A stretch of 5,494 bases of DNA from Zoogloeaceae bacterium. GTDB lineage: Bacteria; Pseudomonadota; Gammaproteobacteria; Burkholderiales; Rhodocyclaceae. The notes below the pieces were generated by a model. That model ran no database searches, was not told where the DNA came from, and was given only the letters and a program-made list of their open reading frames with translations. Location: positions 1-5,494 of the forward strand of contig JAISSL010000162.1 of assembly GCA_031273145.1 (NCBI GenBank), written 5' to 3'. Shown one piece after another: positions 1-5,256 of this stretch (positions within the stretch are counted from its first letter, which is position 1; each line of letters starts with the position of its first letter). Both the position numbers and the translations under genes were made by a program.

Positions 1-1134
1 ACCCGCAACCCTGCCGGGTTGACATCCGCCCTCAACAAGTTGCGGGCATCCGGTTCCCAAATCGAACACCCGGAAGCCTTTGTCGCCAGTCACCTCTTTT
101 TCGGCACGGACGGCGAGCCTGTATCCGATACATCCTGGGCTTCCCTGCTGGCAAGCCACCCGCCCCTGGAAGATCGCATTCGCCGCCTGGGCGGCAGATT
201 ATTTTCCCCGCGACCAGGGCAAGAAAAAACCCCTCAATCCCCAGACCTTGCCGCGATTGAGGCGAACCAGCCTCAGATTCTGGCCGCCAACCCTTATGCG
301 GCCTTGCCCGCCATGCTGCCTGTTGCGGCGCTTCCGGTTGTGGGCGCAATGGAAGGCATTGCGGGCGACCTTGCGCCGGAAAGCGTGATTCAGGCGCAAG
401 TTCTGCTTGCCAGCCTGCCCGCAACGCTGCGCGAAAAGGCTACGCTCACAACGGACGCAAGCGGCATCGTCTGCGGGTTGCTCTTTGCCAGTCAGAACGA
501 CATCCGGCAACAGCAGGAAAAAATGCTGCCCCCAGCCATGCTGCCGGCGGCGCAGGAACTCTACCTTTGGCTATCCATGCAGCCGGAACAGGGCGCGCGC
601 TATCGCCTGATTTGGCTTGACCTCGCCTTACCCACCCTGCGCGGCGCAACAGAAGACGAATGCCAGCAATTGCTCGACCTGGCAATGGCCTTGATTCGCG
701 CCGACGGAAAAATAAGTCCCACTGAATTCGCCCTCTACAACATTCTGCAAAGCGCCTTACTACCGCCTTCAGAACGGCGAATCAACAAAAGCGAACTGCG
801 GCTGGAACAACTGGATAGCGACATCGCCAGCCTGCTGGCGCTTCTTGCCTATGCCGGGCATGAGGATGGAGAGATGGCCAAAGCCGCCTATCAAACGGCT
901 ATCGCCGCCTCGCCCGCCAGTAAAGAACTGCCCTTCCCGGACAAAAAGGATTTTTCCCTAAAGACGGTATCCAAAGCCTTTTCACACCTTGCCCTAACCG
1001 TGCCGCCCTACCGGAAAAAGATTCTGGAAGCGTGCGCGGTAGCGGCACAGCACGACGGCAAGATTACGCCAGTGGAAAACGAGCTACTCCGCGCCTTCGC
1101 GCAAAGCCTCGACTGCCCCGCGCCGCTGGTCTAG
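1..1134 (+). CDS. M48 family metallopeptidase, C-terminal part (5' end outside the window)
   Basis: The reading frame is open from base 1, so the gene begins upstream; a TTG at 19 is internal. The 377 visible residues start just after the catalytic core: the segment NPAGLTSALNKL and the motif SHPPLEDRIRRLG (about residues 52-64 of the fragment) are the usual end of an M48 peptidase domain. The HExxH zinc motif must lie upstream and cannot be checked. The rest is an alanine/leucine-rich tail with two similar segments, ADGKISPTE (about 234-242) and HDGKITPVE (about 351-359), which resemble TerB-like helical modules. Large M48 proteins with such a tail are known in betaproteobacteria; they are membrane-anchored proteases of poorly defined substrate. 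The gene shares the SHPPLE-RI motif with htpX 1.2 kb downstream, so two M48-class proteins flank ispF. Family call is fairly sure; activity is not shown here. Confidence 0.75.
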   Translation, partial: TRNPAGLTSALNKLRASGSQIEHPEAFVASHLFFGTDGEPVSDTSWASLLASHPPLEDRIRRLGGRLFSPRPGQEKTPQSPDLAAIEANQPQILAANPYAALPAMLPVAALPVVGAMEGIAGDLAPESVIQAQVLLASLPATLREKATLTTDASGIVCGLLFASQNDIRQQQEKMLPPAMLPAAQELYLWLSMQPEQGARYRLIWLDLALPTLRGATEDECQQLLDLAMALIRADGKISPTEFALYNILQSALLPPSERRINKSELRLEQLDSDIASLLALLAYAGHEDGEMAKAAYQTAIAASPASKELPFPDKKDFSLKTVSKAFSHLALTVPPYRKKILEACAVAAQHDGKITPVENELLRAFAQSLDCPAPLV

Positions 1135-1137
1135 GCT

Positions 1138-1214
1138 CCGTCATTCCCGCGAAGGCGGAAATTCAGTGCTTTTGCGTCTCTCCACCCGTCATTCCCGCGT
1201 AGGCGGGAATCCAG
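1138..1214. repeat. 77-bp direct repeat, copy 1, with two dRS3-like palindromes
   Basis: This is identical base for base to 1358-1434. It carries a degenerate palindrome at 1143-1162 (right arm GGAAAT instead of GGGAAT) and a perfect one at 1191-1210, ATTCCCGCGTAGGCGGGAAT. The latter fits the ATTCCC-N8-GGGAAT form known as dRS3 in Neisseria and seen as a dispersed repeat in many other proteobacteria. It starts only four bases after the stop codon of the M48 gene, so its hairpins could also act in termination or protect the 3' end of that mRNA (inference). Confidence 0.9.
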
Positions 1215-1223
1215 ACCTGTAAC

Positions 1224-1322
1224 GGGACGCAGGTTGCGTCCCCTACAAGTTGTTCAATGCGCGTCCACTGAATTTCTCCGTAGGGGCGGCGGATGCCATC
1301 TGCAAGACCTGCCGCCCGCAAC
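1224..1322. repeat. Composite hairpin module, copy 1, with two 16-bp units
   Basis: Bases 1224-1266 are identical to 1552-1594, and 1267-1290 are similar to 1595-1618. The module opens with a perfect hairpin, GGGACGCA / TGCGTCCC with a 3-base loop (1224-1242). A second inverted pair follows, CCCCTAC (1240-1246) with GTAGGGG (1280-1286). It ends in two units of the 16-bp repeat that is expanded at 1621-1732: one ending in ATCTGCAAGA at 1306, then 1307-1322. I do not recognise the family. Confidence 0.85.
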
Positions 1323-1330
1323 ACTCCGTC

Positions 1331-1352
1331 ATTCCGCGCGAAGTCGCGGAAT
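1331..1352. repeat. Palindrome variant ATTCCGCG-N6-CGCGGAAT
   Basis: The arms ATTCCGCG and CGCGGAAT are perfect 8-bp inverted repeats. The flanks, CCGTC before and CCA after, match those of the dRS3-like palindromes, so this appears to be a diverged subfamily in the same cluster. Confidence 0.75.
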
Positions 1353-1357
1353 CCATG

Positions 1358-1434
1358 CCGTCATTCCCGCGAAGGCGGAAATTCAGTGCTTTTGCGTCTC
1401 TCCACCCGTCATTCCCGCGTAGGCGGGAATCCAG
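1358..1434. repeat. 77-bp direct repeat, copy 2
   Basis: This is the exact duplicate of 1138-1214, shifted by 220 bp, with palindromes at 1363-1382 and 1411-1430. Perfect identity over 77 non-coding bases means a recent duplication or gene conversion. Its right-hand palindrome is also the left arm of the inverted pair at 1406-1527. Confidence 0.9.
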
Positions 1435-1527
1435 TATTTTTGTGTCGACTTGGCACAGTGAAAAATCATTCCCTTCATGCGAAAACCCTATGTTCTTACT
1501 GGATTCCCGCCTACGCGGGAATGACGG
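1406..1527. mobile_element. REPIN/MITE-like inverted pair of dRS3-like palindromes
   Basis: Bases 1406-1436 and 1497-1527 are perfect 31-bp inverted repeats around a 60-bp core (1437-1496). Weaker inverted similarity continues outward to roughly 1390 and 1543 (for example GCGTCTCTCC against GGGAGACGC). Two REP-type palindromes in opposite orientation around a short spacer is the layout of REPINs, non-autonomous elements moved by RAYT transposases; a small MITE would look similar. No transposase gene is in the window and I see no clear target-site duplication, so mobility is inferred. Confidence 0.55.
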
Positions 1528-1551
1528 AGTGGGAGACGCAAAGGCTACGAT

Positions 1552-1618
1552 GGGACGCAGGTTGCGTCCCCTACAAGTTGTTCAATGCGCGTCCGCTCTA
1601 TTTGTCCGTAGGGGCGGC
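1552..1618. repeat. Composite hairpin module, copy 2
   Basis: This is the second copy of 1224-1290: the first 43 bases are identical and the remaining 24 have a few substitutions. The GGGACGCA/TGCGTCCC hairpin (1552-1570) and the CCCCTAC (1568-1574) / GTAGGGG (1608-1614) pair are both kept. It leads directly into the 16-bp tandem array, as copy 1 leads into two such units, so hairpin and tandem units form one composite repeat. Confidence 0.88.
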
Positions 1619-1620
1619 AA

Positions 1621-1732
1621 CCTGCCGCCCGCAAGACCTGTCGCCCGCAAGATTCGCCGCCCGCAAGACCTGTCGCCCGCAAGATTCGCCGCCCGCAAGA
1701 CCTGCCGCCCGCAAGATTCGCCATCTGCAAGA
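1621..1732. repeat. 16-bp tandem repeat, seven units
   Basis: Seven consecutive 16-base units run from 1621, of the form CCTGYCGCCCGCAAGA or TTCGCCGCCCGCAAGA. From 1637 they alternate, giving a 32-bp higher-order unit (1637-1668 and 1669-1700 are identical; 1701-1732 is similar but has CATCTG in its second half). Sixteen is not a multiple of three, so each frame through the array reads the unit differently. There are no spacers, so it is not a CRISPR array. The array ends 62 bases before ispF, so unit number could affect its expression (inference). Confidence 0.92.
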
Positions 1733-1754
1733 CCCGCCTGTCCGCATAAGAGGC

Positions 1755-1760
1755 TATACT
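1755..1760 (+). promoter_or_regulatory. Possible -10 box for ispF
   Basis: TATACT lies 34 bases upstream of the ispF start, in the short non-repeat stretch after the tandem array. No good -35 box is seen at the right distance, because that position falls in or next to the last repeat unit. Weak prediction. Confidence 0.3.
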
Positions 1761-1794
1761 GTGCGCTTCATAAAACAGGTTACTGAAAAGAGAC

Positions 1795-2304
1795 ATGGCT
1801 GAAATGGAATTCCGGGTAGGGCAGGGTTACGACGTACATGCGCTGGTTGCGGGGCGAAAGCTCATGTTGGGCGGCGTGGAAATTCCCTTTGCAAAGGGAT
1901 TGCTGGGACATTCCGACGCGGATGTTCTGCTGCACGCCGTTACCGACGCGCTTCTTGGCGCGGCGGGCTTGGGCGACATCGGAACCCATTTCCCGGATAC
2001 CGACCCGGCTCTTGCGGGCGCGGATAGTCGAAGCCTGCTACGCGCCGCGTTAATAAAAGTCCGCGCGCTTGGGTTTTGCCCGGTCAATATGGACGCGACT
2101 GTCATTGCCCAAAAACCAAGGCTTGCCCCCCACATGGCCGCCATCCGCGCCACATTAGCCGCCGATCTGGAACTGCCGGAAGACGCGGTGAATATCAAGG
2201 GCAAGACCAATGAAAATCTGGGCTATCTGGGACGCAACGAAGCCATTGAAGCCAGAGTCGTAGTGCTGTTGGCGCGTCCCCAAAATAACCCGTCCGAAAA
2301 ATAA
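1795..2304 (+). CDS. ispF: 2-C-methyl-D-erythritol 2,4-cyclodiphosphate synthase
   Basis: IspF converts CDP-methylerythritol 2-phosphate to the cyclic diphosphate MEcPP, releasing CMP, in the cytosolic non-mevalonate pathway to isoprenoids. The 169-residue protein has the usual family length. Visible signatures are GYDVH (metal ligands D13 and H15), [10 protein letters not shown] (with ligand H47), [12 protein letters not shown] (61-71), [16 protein letters not shown] (98-113) and [13 protein letters not shown] (135-147); the KTNE form of the last is common in betaproteobacteria. The chosen ATG has a modest purine-rich site (GAAAAGAG) close upstream; ATG 1804 (residue 4) would give a start nearer to that of short homologues and is an alternative. 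The common partner ispD is not adjacent: upstream is the repeat cluster, downstream htpX on the same strand after 69 bp. Confidence 0.97.
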   Translation: MAEMEFRVGQGYDVHALVAGRKLMLGGVEIPFAKGLLGHSDADVLLHAVTDALLGAAGLGDIGTHFPDTDPALAGADSRSLLRAALIKVRALGFCPVNMDATVIAQKPRLAPHMAAIRATLAADLELPEDAVNIKGKTNENLGYLGRNEAIEARVVVLLARPQNNPSEK

Positions 2305-2307
2305 AGG

Positions 2308-2338
2308 CTTGCAAAAAAGCCCGGAAGTACCATATAAC
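2308..2338 (+). promoter_or_regulatory. htpX promoter candidate, sigma-70-like with overlapping sigma-32-like match
   Basis: TTGCAA (2309-2314), an 18-bp spacer and TATAAC (2333-2338) make a reasonable sigma-70 promoter in the ispF-htpX gap. The same bases read as a heat-shock promoter: CTTGCAA (2308-2314; consensus CTTGAAA), 14 bp, then TACCATAT (2329-2336; consensus CCCCATNT). htpX is a heat- and envelope-stress gene in E. coli, so this fits, but the match is imperfect. Confidence 0.42.
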
Positions 2339-2373
2339 CCGAATCATCCTGTTTATCTTCCAAAGGAGTCTGT

Positions 2374-3240
2374 ATGAAACGAATTCTGTTGCTGACCGCA
2401 ACCAACCTCGCGGTCATGGCGGTATTGTTGGTGGTCGCAAGTCTGCTTGGGGTAGACAAATTTCTGACCCAGGAAGGCTTGAATCTCACGGCGTTGCTCA
2501 TCTTTTCCGCAATATTCGGCTTTGGCGGCGCGTTCATCTCGCTCCTCCTCTCGAAAACGATAGTAAAACATTCGATGAGCGTGCGGATTATCGGCGCGCA
2601 AAGCCGGGATAGCACCGAAGCCTGGCTCTTCCAGACCGTAGAGCGGCTGGCGCGTCGCGCCAACATCGGAATGCCGGAAGTCGGTATCTATAAAGGCGAA
2701 GCCAATGCCTTTGCAACCGGCGCATTCAGAAATTCCGCGCTGGTAGCCGTTTCCACCGGGCTGCTCGCCTGCATGGATAAAAGCGAGGTGGAAGCCGTGC
2801 TGGGGCATGAAATCGCGCACGTTGCCAATGGCGACATGGTGACGCTGACCCTGATTCAGGGCGTCGTCAATACGTTCGTGTTTTTCCTGGCAAGGGTGAT
2901 CGGATACCTGATTGACAAGGCGGTATTCAAGACCGAGCGCGGCGTAGGCCCCGGTTATTACATTACCGTCTTCCTGATGCAGCTTGTGCTGGGGTTTTTG
3001 GCGAGCGCGGTGGTTGCCTGGTTTTCCCGGCAGAGAGAATATCGCGCCGACGCAGGCAGTGCCGAATATCTTGGGCAGCCGCGCCCGATGGTAGCCGCGC
3101 TCAAGCGGTTGCAGACCATTTCGACGGGCGCTTTGCCGGAAAGTATGCAGGCGCTTGGCATTTCCGGCGGCAAGCTCTCGGCGCTGTTTGCGTCGCATCC
3201 GCCGCTGGAAGCGCGCATTGCCGCCCTGGAAAAACGCTGA
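2374..3240 (+). CDS. htpX: Protease HtpX, membrane zinc metalloprotease (M48B)
   Basis: HtpX is an inner-membrane zinc protease that, in E. coli, works alongside FtsH in clearing damaged membrane proteins. The 288 residues match the family length. Two hydrophobic segments lie near the N-terminus (about 4-25 and 38-60). The zinc site HEIAH is at 145-149 within [11 protein letters not shown], two more hydrophobic segments follow (about 156-182 and 196-217), and E222 in REYRAD is the expected third zinc ligand. The C-terminus carries the family motif [13 protein letters not shown] (274-286). ATG 2374 is preceded by AAGGAG at 2363-2368 with 5-base spacing, which fixes the start. It lies 69 bp after ispF and probably has its own promoter. 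All catalytic residues are present, so the gene looks intact. Confidence 0.97.
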   Translation: MKRILLLTATNLAVMAVLLVVASLLGVDKFLTQEGLNLTALLIFSAIFGFGGAFISLLLSKTIVKHSMSVRIIGAQSRDSTEAWLFQTVERLARRANIGMPEVGIYKGEANAFATGAFRNSALVAVSTGLLACMDKSEVEAVLGHEIAHVANGDMVTLTLIQGVVNTFVFFLARVIGYLIDKAVFKTERGVGPGYYITVFLMQLVLGFLASAVVAWFSRQREYRADAGSAEYLGQPRPMVAALKRLQTISTGALPESMQALGISGGKLSALFASHPPLEARIAALEKR

Positions 3241-3267
3241 TGGTTGCCCGCATTCAGAAAGGAAATC

Positions 3268-3296
3268 TGGCGCAAAACCCTTTGACCTTTGCGCCA
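3268..3296. promoter_or_regulatory. Perfect 9-bp dyad around the tRNA promoter -35 box
   Basis: TGGCGCAAA (3268-3276) and TTTGCGCCA (3288-3296) are perfect inverted repeats with an 11-base loop. The loop contains the TTGACC -35 box of the tRNA-Phe promoter. The dyad begins 28 bases after the htpX stop and could be a terminator stem for htpX, though no U-tract follows. It could instead be a protein-binding site controlling the tRNA promoter. I do not recognise the motif as a known operator. Confidence 0.55.
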
Positions 3297-3310
3297 TACC
3301 TCCCTATAAT
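3282..3310 (+). promoter_or_regulatory. tRNA-Phe promoter (sigma-70)
   Basis: TTGACC (3282-3287), a 17-bp spacer and a perfect TATAAT (3305-3310) lie 14 bp upstream of the mature tRNA. The G+C-rich GCGGCC directly after the -10 box resembles the discriminator of stringently controlled stable-RNA promoters. This is the strongest promoter seen in the window. Confidence 0.85.
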
Positions 3311-3324
3311 GCGGCCTCTTCTTT

Positions 3325-3400
<76 letters not shown>

Positions 3401-3418
3401 TCTACCCTTCCAGAACAA

Positions 3419-3488
3419 TCCGATACAGTCCGAAAGACCTTAGAGAAACAAGGCTTTCGGACTTTTTCTTGTCCGATGCAGTCCGTAA
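3419..3488. repeat. Paired TCCG direct repeats, possible integrase arm-type sites
   Basis: TCCGATACAGTCCGAAA (3419-3435) and TCCGATGCAGTCCGTAA (3472-3488) differ at two of 17 positions and start 53 bp apart. Within each, TCCG recurs after exactly 10 bp, about one helical turn. Repeats of this kind between a tRNA att site and a P4-type integrase gene suit binding of the N-terminal arm domain. This is inference from layout. Confidence 0.5.
3427..3470 (+). terminator. Rho-independent terminator after tRNA-Phe
   Basis: AGTCCGAAAG (3427-3436) pairs perfectly with CTTTCGGACT (3454-3463), followed by a T-rich run (3463-3470). It lies 27 bases after the CCA end and before the integrase promoter, so it would end tRNA transcription and insulate the integrase. 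If the att core is in the tRNA, this terminator belongs to the element, not the host. Confidence 0.75.
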
Positions 3489-3495
3489 AAATTCA

Positions 3496-3524
3496 TTGAC
3501 ATCCTGCAAAAATGGGTATAGATT
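3496..3524 (+). promoter_or_regulatory. Integrase promoter
   Basis: A perfect TTGACA stands at 3496-3501. The -10 is less clear: TATAGA at 3517-3522 gives a short 15-bp spacer, while TAGATT at 3519-3524 gives 17 bp with four of six consensus bases. A suboptimal -10 would suit a tightly controlled integrase. Confidence 0.55.
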
Positions 3525-3543
3525 TGTATATAGGCTCTATACC
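3515..3543. promoter_or_regulatory. Inverted repeat overlapping the integrase -10 region (operator candidate)
   Basis: GGTATAGA (3515-3522) and TCTATACC (3536-3543) are perfect 8-bp inverted repeats separated by 13 bp, so the centres are two helical turns apart. The left arm overlaps the proposed -10 box. A related half-site, TATACCC at 3555-3561, sits between the Shine-Dalgarno sequence and the integrase start. The layout suggests a repressor or autoregulation site; the binding protein is unknown. Confidence 0.5.
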
Positions 3544-3561
3544 ACTTTTGGAGATATACCC

Positions 3562-4770
3562 ATGAAACTGACTGACTCCACAATTCGCAACGCTTGCGCG
3601 GTAGAAAAACCACTCTACTTGTTTGACGGCGCGGGTTTGTATCTGGAAGTCTCCCCCGCAGGCGGGAAATTATGGCGCTTGAAATACCGCTTTGACGGTA
3701 AAGGTAGACTTTTGGCGTTGGGCAAATATCCTGCTGTCTCCCTGAAAGAAGCCCGTGAACGGCGCGAAGAGGCGAAAAAGCTGCTGGCGAACGGGGCAGA
3801 CCCCGGCGCGGTCAAGAAGGCACAGAAGGCCGCGCTCATAGCCGCAACCGAGAACACCTTTGAGGCCGTTGCTTGTGAATGGTTCAACGTATGGAAAGCT
3901 GGCGTAGCCCCTGATTCTGCTACCCGGCAATGGTCAAATCTTGAACGCCATATACTGCCCCACCTTGGCAGTGTGCCGGTCTCAGAAGTCACTCCCAAAG
4001 TCATCTTGAACGTGTTACGCAAAATGGAAGAGGGCGGCCTTGGGAACACGGTACGCAAATCCAAAACCGCCATATCCCAAATCATGCGCCACGCTGTGCA
4101 AACCGACCGGGCGGATCGTGACCCCGTACCAGACCTGAAAGGGGCGCTCAAAAAGACACAGACACGGCACATGCCCGCAATTACAGACCCGGTAAAGGCA
4201 GGGGCTTTGCTTCGCGCTATTGACGGCTATCAGGGGCAACCAGAAGTCATAGCCGCCCTGAAACTTGCGCCGCTGTTCTTTGTCCGACCCGGCGAAATTT
4301 GCGCGGCAAAATGGGCAGACTTCGATCTTGAAAAAGGCGAGTGGAAATACACTGTATCCAAAACCAAGACAGAGCACCTCGTTCCTCTTGCGCGGCAGGC
4401 TGTGGATATTCTGCGCGGCCTTCACGTATTGACCGGACATTGCCCCTTGGTTTTCCCCGGTCATGGTTCAATGGGGCGGCCTATCAGTGAAAACACCATC
4501 AATGCCGCCTTGCGCCGCATGGGTTACGACACGAAGAACGAAATGACCGGACACGGATTCCGGGCTATGGCGCGTACCCTGCTGGCGGAAGAATTGCGCT
4601 GGCAACCAGAAGTCATTGAACACCAGTTAGCGCATAGTGTCCCTGATGCTTTGGGCAGAGCGTACAACCGCACGAAGTACCTGAAGGAACGCACTGCCAT
4701 GATGCAGGAATGGGCAGACTATCTTGACCAACTCAGAACCGGGGCGGCTGTTATCCAGCTTCGCGCATAA
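3562..4770 (+). CDS. P4-type tyrosine recombinase (integrase)
   Basis: This site-specific recombinase inserts and excises the element at the adjacent tRNA-Phe. The 402 residues match the family length. An N-terminal arm-type DNA-binding domain (DUF4102 class, about 1-90) contains LYLEVSPAGGKLWRLKYR and LGKYPAVSLKEAR. A helical core-binding region (about 98-200) follows, then the catalytic domain with R242 (VRPGEI), K267, H331 and R334 (HGFR), H358 (QLAH) and nucleophile Y368 (GRAYNR). All catalytic residues are present, so it is probably active. ATG 3562 is chosen because GGAG lies at 3550-3553 and the N-terminus then matches the family. The frame stays open back into the tRNA, but that stretch holds the terminator and promoter. 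It transcribes away from the tRNA, and two small cargo genes follow. Confidence 0.95.
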   Translation: MKLTDSTIRNACAVEKPLYLFDGAGLYLEVSPAGGKLWRLKYRFDGKGRLLALGKYPAVSLKEARERREEAKKLLANGADPGAVKKAQKAALIAATENTFEAVACEWFNVWKAGVAPDSATRQWSNLERHILPHLGSVPVSEVTPKVILNVLRKMEEGGLGNTVRKSKTAISQIMRHAVQTDRADRDPVPDLKGALKKTQTRHMPAITDPVKAGALLRAIDGYQGQPEVIAALKLAPLFFVRPGEICAAKWADFDLEKGEWKYTVSKTKTEHLVPLARQAVDILRGLHVLTGHCPLVFPGHGSMGRPISENTINAALRRMGYDTKNEMTGHGFRAMARTLLAEELRWQPEVIEHQLAHSVPDALGRAYNRTKYLKERTAMMQEWADYLDQLRTGAAVIQLRA

Positions 4771-4797
4771 TCGTACCCGGTCTACCAACCCCCACGC

Positions 4798-4819
4798 GCC
4801 GCCCCTTCATCCGGGCGGC
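4798..4819 (+). promoter_or_regulatory. G+C-rich hairpin between integrase and the next gene
   Basis: GCCGCCC (4798-4804) and GGGCGGC (4813-4819) form a perfect 7-bp stem with an 8-base loop, 27 bases after the integrase stop. No U-tract follows. It could be a weak terminator or a leader structure for the next gene, whose Shine-Dalgarno sequence lies 16 bases beyond. Confidence 0.5.
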
Positions 4820-4848
4820 AAACTCAAACTGTTACAGGAGTAAACATC

Positions 4849-5172
4849 ATGGAAAACATGGAAGATTTTGTGGAAATCTCAATGGCAAAGGCCGTCTACT
4901 GCGCAGGCGTCAGTTTTGAGCCGATAGCCGACAGGTCTGGCGTCTATTGCACTAAGGCGGAAGTGCTTCGCATAGAGGAGCTGGAAGATGGTAGCCAAAA
5001 CATCTACGCCAGTTTTGGTGGCGTCTCATACGATCTTTGCATCCCGCCGGGTTTCTATCCCGTCAAGGTCGGCGATAGGCTACTGCTTGACTACCTGAAA
5101 ACGTCAAATGTGCTTGTTGACCCGTATGTTGCCATTTACCCAGACCCCGCGCCTGAGCCTTTCCGGCATTGA
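4849..5172 (+). CDS. Hypothetical small acidic protein, island cargo
   Basis: I do not recognise this 107-residue protein. The start ATG 4849 has a good AGGAG at 4836-4840 with 8-base spacing; ATG 4858 (residue 4) is a weaker alternative. The N-terminal part is acidic (MENMEDFVEIS), and the middle alternates charged and hydrophobic residues as in short beta strands (AEVLRIEELEDGSQNIYASFGG). The stretch PVKVGDRLLLDYLKTSNVLV could suggest a small beta-barrel, but this is only a guess. The C-terminus is proline-rich (YPDPAPEP). No signal peptide, membrane segment or cysteine-pair metal motif is visible. It lies 78 bp after the integrase stop and 84 bp before another small gene, all on one strand, so all three may be cotranscribed. 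Confidence 0.8.
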   Translation: MENMEDFVEISMAKAVYCAGVSFEPIADRSGVYCTKAEVLRIEELEDGSQNIYASFGGVSYDLCIPPGFYPVKVGDRLLLDYLKTSNVLVDPYVAIYPDPAPEPFRH

Positions 5173-5205
5173 CACACCATACCGCGCCTGGGAGATCAGC
5201 GCAAA

Positions 5206-5232
5206 ACTGCGCCGGTCATGCCCCGGCGCGGT
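5206..5232 (+). promoter_or_regulatory. G+C-rich hairpin upstream of the last gene
   Basis: ACTGCGCCGG (5206-5215) pairs with CCGGCGCGGT (5223-5232) over ten positions with one G-T pair and a 7-base loop. It is followed by TCCTTTC, too weak for a convincing U-tract. It ends 10 bases before the AAGGAG of the next gene. It may be a weak terminator or attenuator, or a leader structure influencing translation. Confidence 0.5.
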
Positions 5233-5256
5233 TCCTTTCACGAAGGAGAGAACACC

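Larger units (their letters stand above)
1135..1794. other. Gene-free interval made of interspersed repeats
   Basis: I see no believable gene in these 660 bases. Open frames crossing the interval run straight through repeat units and have no Shine-Dalgarno sequence or family resemblance. In order, the interval holds a 77-bp unit (1138-1214), a hairpin module with two 16-bp units (1224-1322), a palindrome variant (1331-1352), the second 77-bp unit (1358-1434), a 60-bp unique core (1437-1496), an inverted copy of the palindrome (1497-1527), a second hairpin module (1552-1618) and seven 16-bp units (1621-1732). The last 60 bases probably contain the ispF promoter. Confidence 0.85.

Noticed and set aside
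19..21. TTG 19 as the start of the M48 gene
   Set aside because: The frame continues to the window edge and the preceding residues (RNPAG) fit the family, so the gene starts upstream.
1621..1732. CRISPR array
   Set aside because: The units are 16 bp, contiguous and without unique spacers; no cas gene is present.
1250..1802. Overlapping open frames of 169 and 178 codons, and an 83-codon frame on the minus strand
   Set aside because: They run through palindromes and the 16-bp tandem array, have no Shine-Dalgarno sequence, and their protein repetition simply mirrors the DNA repeat.
2353..3297. 314-codon open frame on the minus strand
   Set aside because: It is antisense to htpX, whose motifs and start are clear; no family resemblance and no Shine-Dalgarno sequence was seen.
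5206..5240. Rho-independent terminator after the 107-residue gene
   Set aside because: The stem is good, but TCCTTTC is not a convincing U-tract; kept only as a hairpin of unknown role.
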